DNA of 64,000 bases, from assembly GCA_003167495.1 (NCBI GenBank), contig PMSX01000050.1, positions 24,718 through 88,717 of the forward strand, in the 5' to 3' direction. This DNA comes from Bryobacterales bacterium (GTDB lineage: Bacteria > Acidobacteriota > Terriglobia > Bryobacterales > Bryobacteraceae). The position numbers were made by a program, and so were the translations under genes. Every line of letters begins with the position of its first letter. Position 1 is the stretch's first letter. The notes under the pieces are model-generated. The model ran no database searches, was not told the origin of the DNA, and saw nothing but the letters and a program-made list of their open reading frames with translations. Shown piece after piece: positions 49,374 through 58,198 of the stretch.

Positions 49374-51800
49374 TCACTCCTGGCGGAGCGCGCGAATCGG
49401 GTCAACCCTCATGGCTCGCAGCGCTGGGATCAGGCTCGCGAGTACCGCGACCACAATAAGGAACAGCGCTGCGCCCGCTATGCTCACAGGGTCGGCTGGA
49501 CTGACATGGTAAAGCAGAGGCGCCATCTGCGGGGCCGCTACGAGGGCGATGGCGAGGCCGGCGGCGATCCCCAATAAAGCCAGCAGCAAGCCTTCTCTCA
49601 TGACAATCCGAAGCACGCCCCCAGGGTCGGCCCCCAGCGCCATGCGGATACCCATTTCCCGAGTCCGTTGACTTACCGAATGAGCCATAACTCCATAAAG
49701 ACCTACCCCGGCGAGCAGCATGGAAATGGTGCCGAGCACTGCGAGGAACGACGAGGCGATCCGCGACCCAAACCAGGCAGCCGAGATGTAATCCGACAAG
49801 GGCATGGCTGTGAGGCCGGTGGAATTTGGATCGATGGCCAACATTTCGCGGCGGAGTACGGGGACTAAATCGCGCGCGTCACGGTCGGTCCGAACGTAGA
49901 GCGCCACTCCGTTTTCGCCACTGCCGTAGTGCACCTGGTCGAAGGACATGTAGAAGTACGGCTGCGGAGCTTCCGACAAATTGTAGTACTTGCTGTCCTT
50001 GACCATTCCTACGATCTTGAACGGTTTGCCGTAAATCTGCACCCGGTGCCCCACGGGGTCGCGCCCGTCGAAAAAGCGCCGTGCGAAAGACTCGTTGACG
50101 ATCATGACACGCGGTGCCGTTTCGTTATCCTCGGCCCGGAAATCGCGGCCGGCGAGAAACGGGATCCGCAGCAAGTCGAAGTAGCTGGGCGACACCGAGG
50201 CGTAATGCAGATCCAGGTTCTCGCCGGGCCGCGACGCATACCCTTCCACCACGATGGTGGCCCACTTTCCCAGCCCGAAGCCGAGCGGGATGGAGTCGGA
50301 ATAGGCGGCGCTTGTCACCCCTGGTGCAGCCAGCAGGTGCTGGCGGAGCCGCCGCGAGAACTCCTGCTCCTCGCTGGCGGTGTAGTTGTTCGTCGACAGA
50401 AAAAGACGGCCCACCGTCACGTTGCGGTGATTGAAACCGGCCGATGTGTTCTCTAACCCGTAAAGGCTCCGAACAAATAGTCCGAGCGTCACCAGAGCCG
50501 CGAGCGCCAGCCCCGTTTCGGCTACCACCAGCGCCCCGGAGATGCGCTGCGCGTGCCCGCTCCGGGTAGCGCCTCTTCCACCTTGCTTCAGTGCATCCAG
50601 CAGGCTGCGCTGCACCAACTGAAACGCGGGCGGAATTGCGGAAAACAGCGCGGAAGCCAAGCAGACCAGAGCGGCAAACAGGAACACCCGGGCGCTCGGC
50701 TGTACGTTGAAACTCACCGGCACCCCGGTGGGCGGTACGAAATAGATGAGGACATTCTCAAGCCACAGAGCCAGCGGCAACCCGACAAGCGTTGCCAGAG
50801 CCGCCAAAAGCAGGCTTTCACAAATCAACTGGCGGCTCAAACGACCCGGACTAGCGCCCAGGGCAGCACGTATGCCGAACTCCGTCTGCCGGGCTGCGGA
50901 ACGAGCCAGTAGAAGATTGGCGACGTTGGCGCATGCAATCAGCAGCACGAGTCCACACGCCGCACCGAGGATGGCCAGCGGCCATGCCACAATGCTCGAC
51001 GCACCCTCCTGCGCCTTCCAGATCGGTACGATCTGGGCGCCGATCCCCTGGTTGGTCTTCGGAAAGGCATGGGCAAGGCGCGCCGCAACCGTCGCCGCCT
51101 CGGCGTTTGCCTCCGAGACGCTAACGCCGGGTTTGAGCCTGACTATGGCCTCGAAGTGCCGCGCATCGCGCTCGCGTTCTCCGGCCAGCCGCACTGGAAC
51201 CCAGATGTCGAGCGCCACTCCCGGGAAATCGCCGCCAAATCCCGGAGGCGCTACCCCCACGATGGTGACCGGGTACCGGTTGATCCGCACGGTGCGCCCG
51301 AGGACGGACTTGTCGGCATGAAAATAGTTCTTCCACACCCGGTAACTGATGACTGCCGTGAACGCTTTGGCCCGGTCGCCGTATTCGTCGCGAGTGAACG
51401 CGCGACCCAGGACCGGCTTTACGCCCAGGACGTCGAAGTAGTTTCCAGAGACCGATTCGTACCACGCGAAATAGGGCTTTTCTCCCTCGCCGATGGAGGC
51501 GGGGCCTTTTTGGTTCAGCTCCAATCCGGAAATACTGCCAAGGCTGTCCTGGAAGTCCCGGGAGTCGGCGTACGAAACCTGATGCTGCATGCCGCTGGCA
51601 CTGGTGGACTCAAGCACGGCGAGTTGTCCGTCGTCCCTAGCGCCGCGGAACGGGTGTAAGACCATTCCGTCGATCCAGCCAAAGACGGTCGTGATAGCGG
51701 CAATACCTAGCGCCAGAGTAAGCACTGCGACCGCTGTCAGGGTCGGGGTCCGGCGCAGGACACGCATCGCATACCGGAGGTCTTCAAGGACGTTTCGCAT
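49374..51800 (-). CDS. ABC transporter permease, ADOP-type FtsX/MacB-like duplicated permease
   Basis: 'MRNVLEDLRYAMRVLRRTPTLTAVAVLTLALGIAAITTVFGWIDGMVLHPF'; two FtsX-type permease domains. Confidence 0.93.
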   Translation of the reverse strand: MRNVLEDLRYAMRVLRRTPTLTAVAVLTLALGIAAITTVFGWIDGMVLHPFRGARDDGQLAVLESTSASGMQHQVSYADSRDFQDSLGSISGLELNQKGPASIGEGEKPYFAWYESVSGNYFDVLGVKPVLGRAFTRDEYGDRAKAFTAVISYRVWKNYFHADKSVLGRTVRINRYPVTIVGVAPPGFGGDFPGVALDIWVPVRLAGERERDARHFEAIVRLKPGVSVSEANAEAATVAARLAHAFPKTNQGIGAQIVPIWKAQEGASSIVAWPLAILGAACGLVLLIACANVANLLLARSAARQTEFGIRAALGASPGRLSRQLICESLLLAALATLVGLPLALWLENVLIYFVPPTGVPVSFNVQPSARVFLFAALVCLASALFSAIPPAFQLVQRSLLDALKQGGRGATRSGHAQRISGALVVAETGLALAALVTLGLFVRSLYGLENTSAGFNHRNVTVGRLFLSTNNYTASEEQEFSRRLRQHLLAAPGVTSAAYSDSIPLGFGLGKWATIVVEGYASRPGENLDLHYASVSPSYFDLLRIPFLAGRDFRAEDNETAPRVMIVNESFARRFFDGRDPVGHRVQIYGKPFKIVGMVKDSKYYNLSEAPQPYFYMSFDQVHYGSGENGVALYVRTDRDARDLVPVLRREMLAIDPNSTGLTAMPLSDYISAAWFGSRIASSFLAVLGTISMLLAGVGLYGVMAHSVSQRTREMGIRMALGADPGGVLRIVMREGLLLALLGIAAGLAIALVAAPQMAPLLYHVSPADPVSIAGAALFLIVVAVLASLIPALRAMRVDPIRALRQE

Positions 51801-51889
51801 GTGGTTTCCTGCCCGTTGGGTGCAAGTTGACTTCCTAAGTAGGTGCCTGATTCTATTGAACGGTAAGGTCAGTCGGTGGTCGATTTTCG

Positions 51890-52663
51890 GGGTTCAGGTG
51901 TCCGAAAATGGGACCCGCCCTTCGCGATTTCTAGCTGATTGCAACGTATCCGGTCAGGGACACCAAACTCACGCATCGCCGCGTCACAAACGGCGTCCAC
52001 ATGCTCGAAATTCATCTTCGGAACGGTCTGGCAGCGAATGATATAGCGACTGTACCCGTCGGTGATCGTGAAGGGATCGCAGCGGTCTCTATTCCCGCAA
52101 CGAAAATATCCTTTGAAGTCCATGCACCAAACCTGATTCGGGGCCGTAATGACTGCCAGCGGCGAACTCGAAGGTGTTACCTTCTCTTGCGCTTTTGCCG
52201 TGTGCAGCAAGCCAGATCAGTGCAGTATAGCCGGGATGGTACTAGTGGCTGGCCATTCAGTTCCACTCTTCGTCTCTTCCAGGCGAGCGCGGAGCTTCCG
52301 TGCTCCCCAAGTGGGATGCTTGAACCGCAATTCCAAAATCTGTTTCACGATCCGATCCGGTGTCGCATGAGGACAGTTTTGCGGTCGTCGGTCCAACTCT
52401 TCCAGTCCAGACGCTCCAGATTCCCGAAACCGCTCGATCCACTTATAGCCGGTTTTCCGGGAAATGTTATAGATCTGGCAAAGTTCTGTCATGTTGTGAC
52501 GCCTCTCAATATGTCGGCGATGAATTTAATTCTTTCGTCCACGATTCGACTATCTTTCCATCGCATGCAAGGTATTTTTCGCTGTTGCCATTTACGTTTT
52601 TGAGTCGCTGAAGGGTCACCTATGTGCCCGGTCTGTTTTGTTAACCATGTGCCCGGTATGTAC
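51890..52663 (-). mobile_element. IS481-family element, decayed and truncated
   Basis: 'MRWKDSRIVDERIKFIADILRGVTT*' / 'MTELCQIYNISRKTGYKWIERFRESGASGLEELDRRP...HPTWGARKLRARLEE' / 'PNQVWCMDFKGYFRCGNRDRCDPFTITDGYSRYIIRCQ...EFGVPDRIR' in broken frames; end with two TGTGCCCGGTNTGT motifs. Confidence 0.85.
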
Positions 52664-53680
52664 CTACTTTGCGGAGCGGAAGGCGCGCTCCACCATGTCG
52701 TTGGGATCGGTGCTCACTGGGCCGTCGCGCCAGAGCCAGCGCATCATGTCGGGCATGATGGCGCCGCCGAATTTCTGGCCGTGCAGGTTCATGCCCCAGG
52801 TGTAATTCACGTCGTAGCCTTTCTGCGTGAGGGCCTTCATGAGGCGGACGTTTTGATAAAACCAATCGCGGTTCTCATTGTATTTGCCGTCACGGCCGAA
52901 GCCGCGATGATCGTTGCGGCCATCACAAAGAAATACGCGGATTGGCTTTTTGTCAGTGGCGAGCACGCGTTCGGGATAAACATAGCCACCTCGGAGATCG
53001 ACAAAACTGCCAACGTTGCTCAGCACTTTTCGAAAGTCGTTGGGGCGCTCCCAAGCGACAGTGAATGCGGCAATGGCGCCGGAACTCGATCCGCCAATGC
53101 CATGCATCTCAGGGTCTTTGGAGATGTTGTACTGCTTGTAAAGAACCGGCATGAGTTCTTCGGTGATGACGCGGGCATACTTGTCGTCGAGCGTGTTGTA
53201 TTCGGTGGCGCGATTGGTGGTGCCGTCGCCCCAGCCGGTTTCTGGCGACGGTTCTGCCTGTTCGGGCGTGCGTCCCGGATTGATGAAGACACCCAGCATC
53301 ACGGGAATTTCGCGACGGTAAATCAGATTGTCCATAACGTTCTGTGCGCGAATATCGCCGTTTTCGTCTTTGAAGGCTTGGCCGTCCTGATAGATCATGA
53401 GAGCCGCGGGCACGGCGGGATCGTACTGGGCAGGAACATAAACCCAGTAAGTGTGCTGAGTGCCGGGATAGGCTTGACTCGGGAGATGATAGGGGCCGCG
53501 AATCTCACCTTTGGGAACGCCTTCCTGCGGCAGCGAATCGGGACCAAGCCGGTACTGGGAATTCGGATTGGGGCCGGGCGGCATGGGCTCCCGAAATTTT
53601 GGGGCAGGCGGCGGAGTTTGCGCAAGAGCGGCGACGGCGATGAGCGACACGAGGATAGATGAGATTGTCTTCTGCGACAT
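52664..53680 (-). CDS. secreted alpha/beta-hydrolase esterase (enterochelin-esterase-like)
   Basis: '[26 protein letters not shown]', 'RDRE..' region '[43 protein letters not shown]'. Confidence 0.88.
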   Translation of the reverse strand: MSQKTISSILVSLIAVAALAQTPPPAPKFREPMPPGPNPNSQYRLGPDSLPQEGVPKGEIRGPYHLPSQAYPGTQHTYWVYVPAQYDPAVPAALMIYQDGQAFKDENGDIRAQNVMDNLIYRREIPVMLGVFINPGRTPEQAEPSPETGWGDGTTNRATEYNTLDDKYARVITEELMPVLYKQYNISKDPEMHGIGGSSSGAIAAFTVAWERPNDFRKVLSNVGSFVDLRGGYVYPERVLATDKKPIRVFLCDGRNDHRGFGRDGKYNENRDWFYQNVRLMKALTQKGYDVNYTWGMNLHGQKFGGAIMPDMMRWLWRDGPVSTDPNDMVERAFRSAK

Positions 53681-53764
53681 GGAAATTGGCCTCTCGGAAT
53701 ACACTATCGTATGAAGAAGATGAAACTACAACACCGCGCCGCTCAGCAAGTGGAGAGTTAGCGC

Positions 53765-54340
53765 TTGCCCTGGACCCATCGGAGTTTTTGGATTGGACCG
53801 CTGATCATTGCTTCCATCCTGACCGTTCTATTCCTTGTCTTTTCGCGCGGACGCCTGCGGGCGATCTACCAGGAACGATTTCCGGAATCGAAACGCGAGC
53901 GCCTGTTCCTGGGAGCGCTCGGGTTTTTCGTGACTGCGTTTGTGGTGCGCGCCATCACACTCGCGATTCATTATCATATTGGGCCGTTTCATGATGTGTC
54001 GATGCACGGGCGGCATATTCACCACATGGTTTGGGGTATTTTCTTGTTGCTCACAGTGGGCTATTGCTGGCTGACGGAAATCGGGACAGGCGCCAAAAAC
54101 TCGTGGCCGATCGCGGGGCGGATTACCGCCATGCTTTATGGTGTGGCGGCAGCTTTGATTCTGGACGAGTTTGCCTTATGGCTTAACTTGAGTGACGTGT
54201 ACTGGCAGCGAGAAGGTCGCGAGAGCTACGAGGCGATGGCTTTGTTTGGGAGCCTGTTGGCCCTGGGGCTGTTTGGGAGGTCGTTGCTAGAGGGGTTACT
54301 GAGAGAGTTGGGAGGAGTGTTCCGCAGGCGTGTTTCGTGA
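53765..54340 (+). CDS. hypothetical integral membrane protein
   Basis: 191 aa, several TM segments, His-rich 'SMHGRHIHHMVWG'. Confidence 0.7.
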   Translation: MPWTHRSFWIGPLIIASILTVLFLVFSRGRLRAIYQERFPESKRERLFLGALGFFVTAFVVRAITLAIHYHIGPFHDVSMHGRHIHHMVWGIFLLLTVGYCWLTEIGTGAKNSWPIAGRITAMLYGVAAALILDEFALWLNLSDVYWQREGRESYEAMALFGSLLALGLFGRSLLEGLLRELGGVFRRRVS

Positions 54341-54398
54341 GGCTAAGCGCTAACAAAACTTAACTGACGTGCACCGGTTTTTCCAATAACATGGGAGC

Positions 54399-55214
54399 AT
54401 GATGAATCGCCGAACATTTCTGGTTGGTGGCGCGGCGCTGGTTGGCGCATTTCGAGCTATGCCATCCACTCCCGCCTGTACCTTAACTGCTGAGCAGGAA
54501 GAGGGGCCATACTACGTTGACTATGAAAAAGTACGACGCGACATAACGGAAGGCAAAGCAGGCGTGCCACTGCGATTGCGAGTCGCATTGATGGACGCGA
54601 AACGCTGTGCGCCGCTCACCAACGCATCTTTAGATATTTGGCATTGTGATGCGGAAGGGGTTTATTCGGGCTTTACCGCCATGCGCGGGCCGGGAGGACC
54701 TGGAGGTCCGGGAGGACCCAGACCTACTGGCAGTGGATTTCCTCCGGGTCCACCTCCCGATGGTTTTCGACCACCACCTCCCCGGCCACACGGCGCGATG
54801 GATGCAACACGCTTCTTACGCGGCATTCAAGCGACAGACAGTAATGGCATGGTGGAGTTTGCAACTATCTATCCGGGTTGGTATCAAGGCCGTGCCATCC
54901 ATATTCATCTGAAAGTGCATACTGGTGGCCGCGTGGCACACACCGGACAGTTATTCTTTCCGGAAGAGATCACGGAGCGTGTGGCGAAGTTGCAACCGTA
55001 CGCGAAACATAGCGACGTACATCTGACCACGCAAGGCGAAGACCATGTATTCGAAGAGGAGCACGGTGCAGTGGGGATGTTGACGCTAAACCGAGTAGAG
55101 GCGAGATCGGACGAGGGCGGGTTCATTGCTACGGTCACGCTGGCCGTAGATCCGGAAGCGACTCCAGCGCCGGTGGGAATGGGCGGTCCAGGCTTCCCGG
55201 GAGCGCGTCCTTAA
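54399..55214 (+). CDS. intradiol ring-cleavage dioxygenase family protein with Gly/Pro-rich insertion
   Basis: 'EQEEGPYYVDYEKVRRDITEGKAGVPLRLRVALMD', 'LDIWHCDAEGVYSGF', 'YPGWYQGRAIHIHLKVH'. Confidence 0.9.
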   Translation: MMNRRTFLVGGAALVGAFRAMPSTPACTLTAEQEEGPYYVDYEKVRRDITEGKAGVPLRLRVALMDAKRCAPLTNASLDIWHCDAEGVYSGFTAMRGPGGPGGPGGPRPTGSGFPPGPPPDGFRPPPPRPHGAMDATRFLRGIQATDSNGMVEFATIYPGWYQGRAIHIHLKVHTGGRVAHTGQLFFPEEITERVAKLQPYAKHSDVHLTTQGEDHVFEEEHGAVGMLTLNRVEARSDEGGFIATVTLAVDPEATPAPVGMGGPGFPGARP

Positions 55215-55263
55215 ACGGCTCCCGGCGGGCGCGACGCGGCCAGAGGTTGTACGACTAGCTAAA

Positions 55264-55309
55264 AGCGCAGATTGCCAATCGGCGTGCAGAATGCCATTCT
55301 GCCCTACAG
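55264..55309. repeat. twin-hairpin dispersed element, copy B (inverse orientation to copy A)
   Basis: GCAGATT-GCC-AATCGGC (55267-55283) and GCAGAAT-GCC-ATTCTGC (55286-55302). Confidence 0.75.
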
Positions 55310-55345
55310 ATGGCCAATATCCAGCGGTTACCTAAAGCTTTGTAC

Positions 55346-55906
55346 TTACTTTTCAACCTGCAAGTTGTTGACGACTTTGAAGACGTTGGCTACGCCGTTC
55401 GCGCGCAAGTTGATGAGGTTCTTATCGCCTTCGTTGGCAACCACTCCCTCTAACGTGACATTTCCGTTCTTTACGATGATGTGAATAGAGGGAAGGGCGC
55501 GATAGCCGTATCTGGTGCTAATCGAAGGGTCGCCATAGATGGCGCGGGCCTCAGCCCTACGAACTTGATCGTCCATCGGCGAGAGAGGAAGAACCTCAAT
55601 CTCGTTGTTGACCTGTGTCACGCCTTCCACATTTTTGACTACTCCTTCGGCGTCACTCTTTAAGGTAGGCCGAACGACGGCGCCGAGCAGAGTCACAGTG
55701 GACCCGTCCACACGGAACGCCAAATCATCGAAAATTGAGTAGTACGGCAACATTACCAACTGATGGCGTACTTCCTGAGCTAGTTTGCTCATACCGGCGC
55801 CACCGGGCACGAAGGCATCGTTATGATCCTTCTGCGGTCCAGCGAGTAAAGAAAGCGGCAAAAGGACAAAGGCCGCGATAGTAGTGGGTTTCAATAAACT
55901 GCGCAT
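55346..55906 (-). CDS. BON-domain secreted protein (two BON domains)
   Basis: 'LAQEVRHQLVMLPYYSIFDDLAFRVDGSTVTLLGAVVRPTLKSDAEGVVKNVEGVTQVNNEIEVLP' and 'IHIIVKNGNVTLEGVVANEGDKNLINLRANGVANVFKVVNNLQV'. Confidence 0.93.
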   Translation of the reverse strand: MRSLLKPTTIAAFVLLPLSLLAGPQKDHNDAFVPGGAGMSKLAQEVRHQLVMLPYYSIFDDLAFRVDGSTVTLLGAVVRPTLKSDAEGVVKNVEGVTQVNNEIEVLPLSPMDDQVRRAEARAIYGDPSISTRYGYRALPSIHIIVKNGNVTLEGVVANEGDKNLINLRANGVANVFKVVNNLQVEK

Positions 55907-55993
55907 TTGAAAATCTTTTCTCCTACTATGTTGGATTCGGAGAACCTGGGGAAGTTACATACCGGCGCGGTGGTAAAACTTCCGGCGAAATGT

Positions 55994-56734
55994 TTACGTT
56001 AGGTTTCGGTGAAACACTTCAAGCATCAACCCCTGGCAAAGGTGGGCGAGCGCGGGGTCGTAACGGTAACCTTCGTCGCGCATGAAGGCGTGTGCGCCAT
56101 TCACTTCCACCCATTGGAAATTGACGCCTGTTTCTTCCAGGCGAGATTTGATGCGGTTACGGCCTTCGAGCGGGACGTGGGGGTCTTGGCGACCCCAGAT
56201 ATGGAGGAGTTCACCTTTAATTTCGACAGCGCGTTCGAGGGAGTTATCTTTCTTGCCTTTACCCAAAGAGCCGGAATGAATGTCAGTGGCGTAGAAACAG
56301 ACAGTAGCCAGCACGCCGGGATTCATGGCGGCGCGAAAGGCCAAGTGACCGCCCAAACAAATGCCCACAGCGCCTAACTTGCCCGTGCAATCGGGGCGTG
56401 ACTTGAGATAGTCGAGTACGGCGCGGGCGTCCGAGTCATAGGAGGAGAGTTCCTTGGCGTACTTATCGTCGTTGCCTTTATCGGCGCCGGCTTGATCGTA
56501 CGGGAGCACCGCGCCGGAAGGTTCGAGTTCGTGATAGACCTCGGGAACGGCGACCAGGTAACCGTGGCCGGCAAGAAAAGCGGCAGTGCGGCGGATAGGT
56601 CCGGTGATCTGAAAAATCTCTGAGAACAGAACGATGCCGGGATAACGGCCCTCCGCCGCTGGGCGGAAAAGGCAGGTGCGCATGAGGCCCGTGGGCGTGG
56701 GGATTTCTTCGACGAGATCGTCCTTGATGATCAT
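55994..56734 (-). CDS. dienelactone hydrolase family protein
   Basis: 'GYLVAVPEVYHELEP', 'GKLGAVGICLGGHLAFRAAMNPGVLATVCFY', 'HAFMRDEGYRYDPALA'. Confidence 0.93.
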   Translation of the reverse strand: MIIKDDLVEEIPTPTGLMRTCLFRPAAEGRYPGIVLFSEIFQITGPIRRTAAFLAGHGYLVAVPEVYHELEPSGAVLPYDQAGADKGNDDKYAKELSSYDSDARAVLDYLKSRPDCTGKLGAVGICLGGHLAFRAAMNPGVLATVCFYATDIHSGSLGKGKKDNSLERAVEIKGELLHIWGRQDPHVPLEGRNRIKSRLEETGVNFQWVEVNGAHAFMRDEGYRYDPALAHLCQGLMLEVFHRNLT

Positions 56735-56754
56735 GGAGGTGGTTCGTTTCTGAT

Positions 56755-57633
56755 TTATGGCTGTTGCGCGCGCGGGGCTTCTTCGAAGGCGACTAAGCCT
56801 TTGCCATTTGACAAATTCTTTTTCTTGCAGCGGACAACCTGCCCTGGAACGAACTCCCAATTCTCGTCGGAGGGCATTTCATCGACGATGACGTAGAAAT
56901 CGCGGCCCAGATGTTGGGCGCGCACGGTGCGTAAAACGTTCATGCCTTCGCCGAGCATGGTGACATAGATGTTGACTTCTTTGCCGGTAAGGGCGGGCAG
57001 AATGGGAGCGGCCAGTGGGACGGGCGCGGCAGCGGGAACGGGCGCCGTGGGGGCAGAGGGCGCAGCGACCGGGGCGGGAGCGGCGTAGACAGGCTCTGGT
57101 TCGACCTCTGGTTCAACGGCTGGCGGCGGTGGAGGTGGAGGCGCGGAAACGATCACTGGGGCAGGAGTGAATGGCCGCGTTTCATATGTCGGCCTCGGCC
57201 CGGCGGGTTGGGGTGGGGGAGCGACGGGCTGGGGCTGAGTATAGCCGCTAAAGCTCACGGGTTGCAGTTGGGGCTGAGGCTGGCCGGATTCCGAATGGGA
57301 TCGATCAACAAACCAGAACATGGTGCTCGCGGCAAGCCAGAATAGCGGTGGGAGAACGTCCTGCCCGCTGAAAAACACTAATGGGCCGAACAGGCTTTTT
57401 AGCGCGTAAGAACAAGTGCAAAGCAACGCCAAGCCGCAGATTAAAGCGAAGGCGAAGCTCTGGGTGCTAGTGCGGGTATTGTCTTGCCCGAAAGCGAATA
57501 TTGCGACGAGCAGTGTCAACCCAGCCACGCTGGTGAGAATGTTTTGCGTCTCGTGCAGAATTACCAGTCCGGCGATGAGCGCCACCACCAGAGTGGATAA
57601 ATTCACACGTGAGGTTGCCATTTGTGTTTCCAA
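56755..57633 (-). CDS. hypothetical membrane protein with Pro/Ala-rich linker
   Basis: TM-rich N-terminus, PAP-rich middle, ordered C-term 'KEVNIYVTMLGEGMNVLRTVRAQHLGRDFYVIVDEMPSDENWEFVPGQVVRCKKK'. Confidence 0.75.
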   Translation of the reverse strand: METQMATSRVNLSTLVVALIAGLVILHETQNILTSVAGLTLLVAIFAFGQDNTRTSTQSFAFALICGLALLCTCSYALKSLFGPLVFFSGQDVLPPLFWLAASTMFWFVDRSHSESGQPQPQLQPVSFSGYTQPQPVAPPPQPAGPRPTYETRPFTPAPVIVSAPPPPPPPAVEPEVEPEPVYAAPAPVAAPSAPTAPVPAAAPVPLAAPILPALTGKEVNIYVTMLGEGMNVLRTVRAQHLGRDFYVIVDEMPSDENWEFVPGQVVRCKKKNLSNGKGLVAFEEAPRAQQP

Positions 57634-57728
57634 GTCAGTCTCTCTAATCTACGAAATCCGGTTTCAGCCCGAGTAAGGAAAGACGTTCTAGCGGGCCGGT
57701 TTGGTTTCAGAGTGCGATTCTGGAAGGC

Positions 57729-58097
57729 ATGCCTCAACCAATTCTGATTGCCAAAGCCACCCGCATTACGGCGGCGGGAAACAAGCCTAAATTGATTGAC
57801 GAATACATTGGACGAGTGAACTCCGCGACAACAGCGGCCAGCGTGGCGCACATGCGGAGCCCGTCAGGCTGGGAAGAACCGGGGCAAACGCCGGAATTCG
57901 ACGAATTTACTGTTGTTCTGAAAGGCATGTTGCGAGTGGAATACGACGGCGGCGCTTTGGACGTGCGCGCCGGGCAAGCCGTCGTTGCGAATAAGGGCGA
58001 ATGGGTGCGCTACAGCACACCCGAGGCGGAGGGGGCGGAATATATTGCGGTGTGTTTGCCGGCGTTCTCAATAGATACGGTCCATCGCGACCAATGA
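57729..58097 (+). CDS. cupin-domain protein
   Basis: 'FDEFTVVLKGMLRVEYDGGALDVRAGQAVVANKGEWVRYSTPEAEGAEYIAVCLPAF'. Confidence 0.85.
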   Translation: MPQPILIAKATRITAAGNKPKLIDEYIGRVNSATTAASVAHMRSPSGWEEPGQTPEFDEFTVVLKGMLRVEYDGGALDVRAGQAVVANKGEWVRYSTPEAEGAEYIAVCLPAFSIDTVHRDQ

Positions 58098-58198
58098 GGC
58101 AGCAGATCGCTATAATGAGTATTTGGGGCGTTCGGGTTGCCGTCAGGCGCCAATTGAGTACACCAAAGAGACCCAAGCAGGAGATTCCTTAGTAAGCC

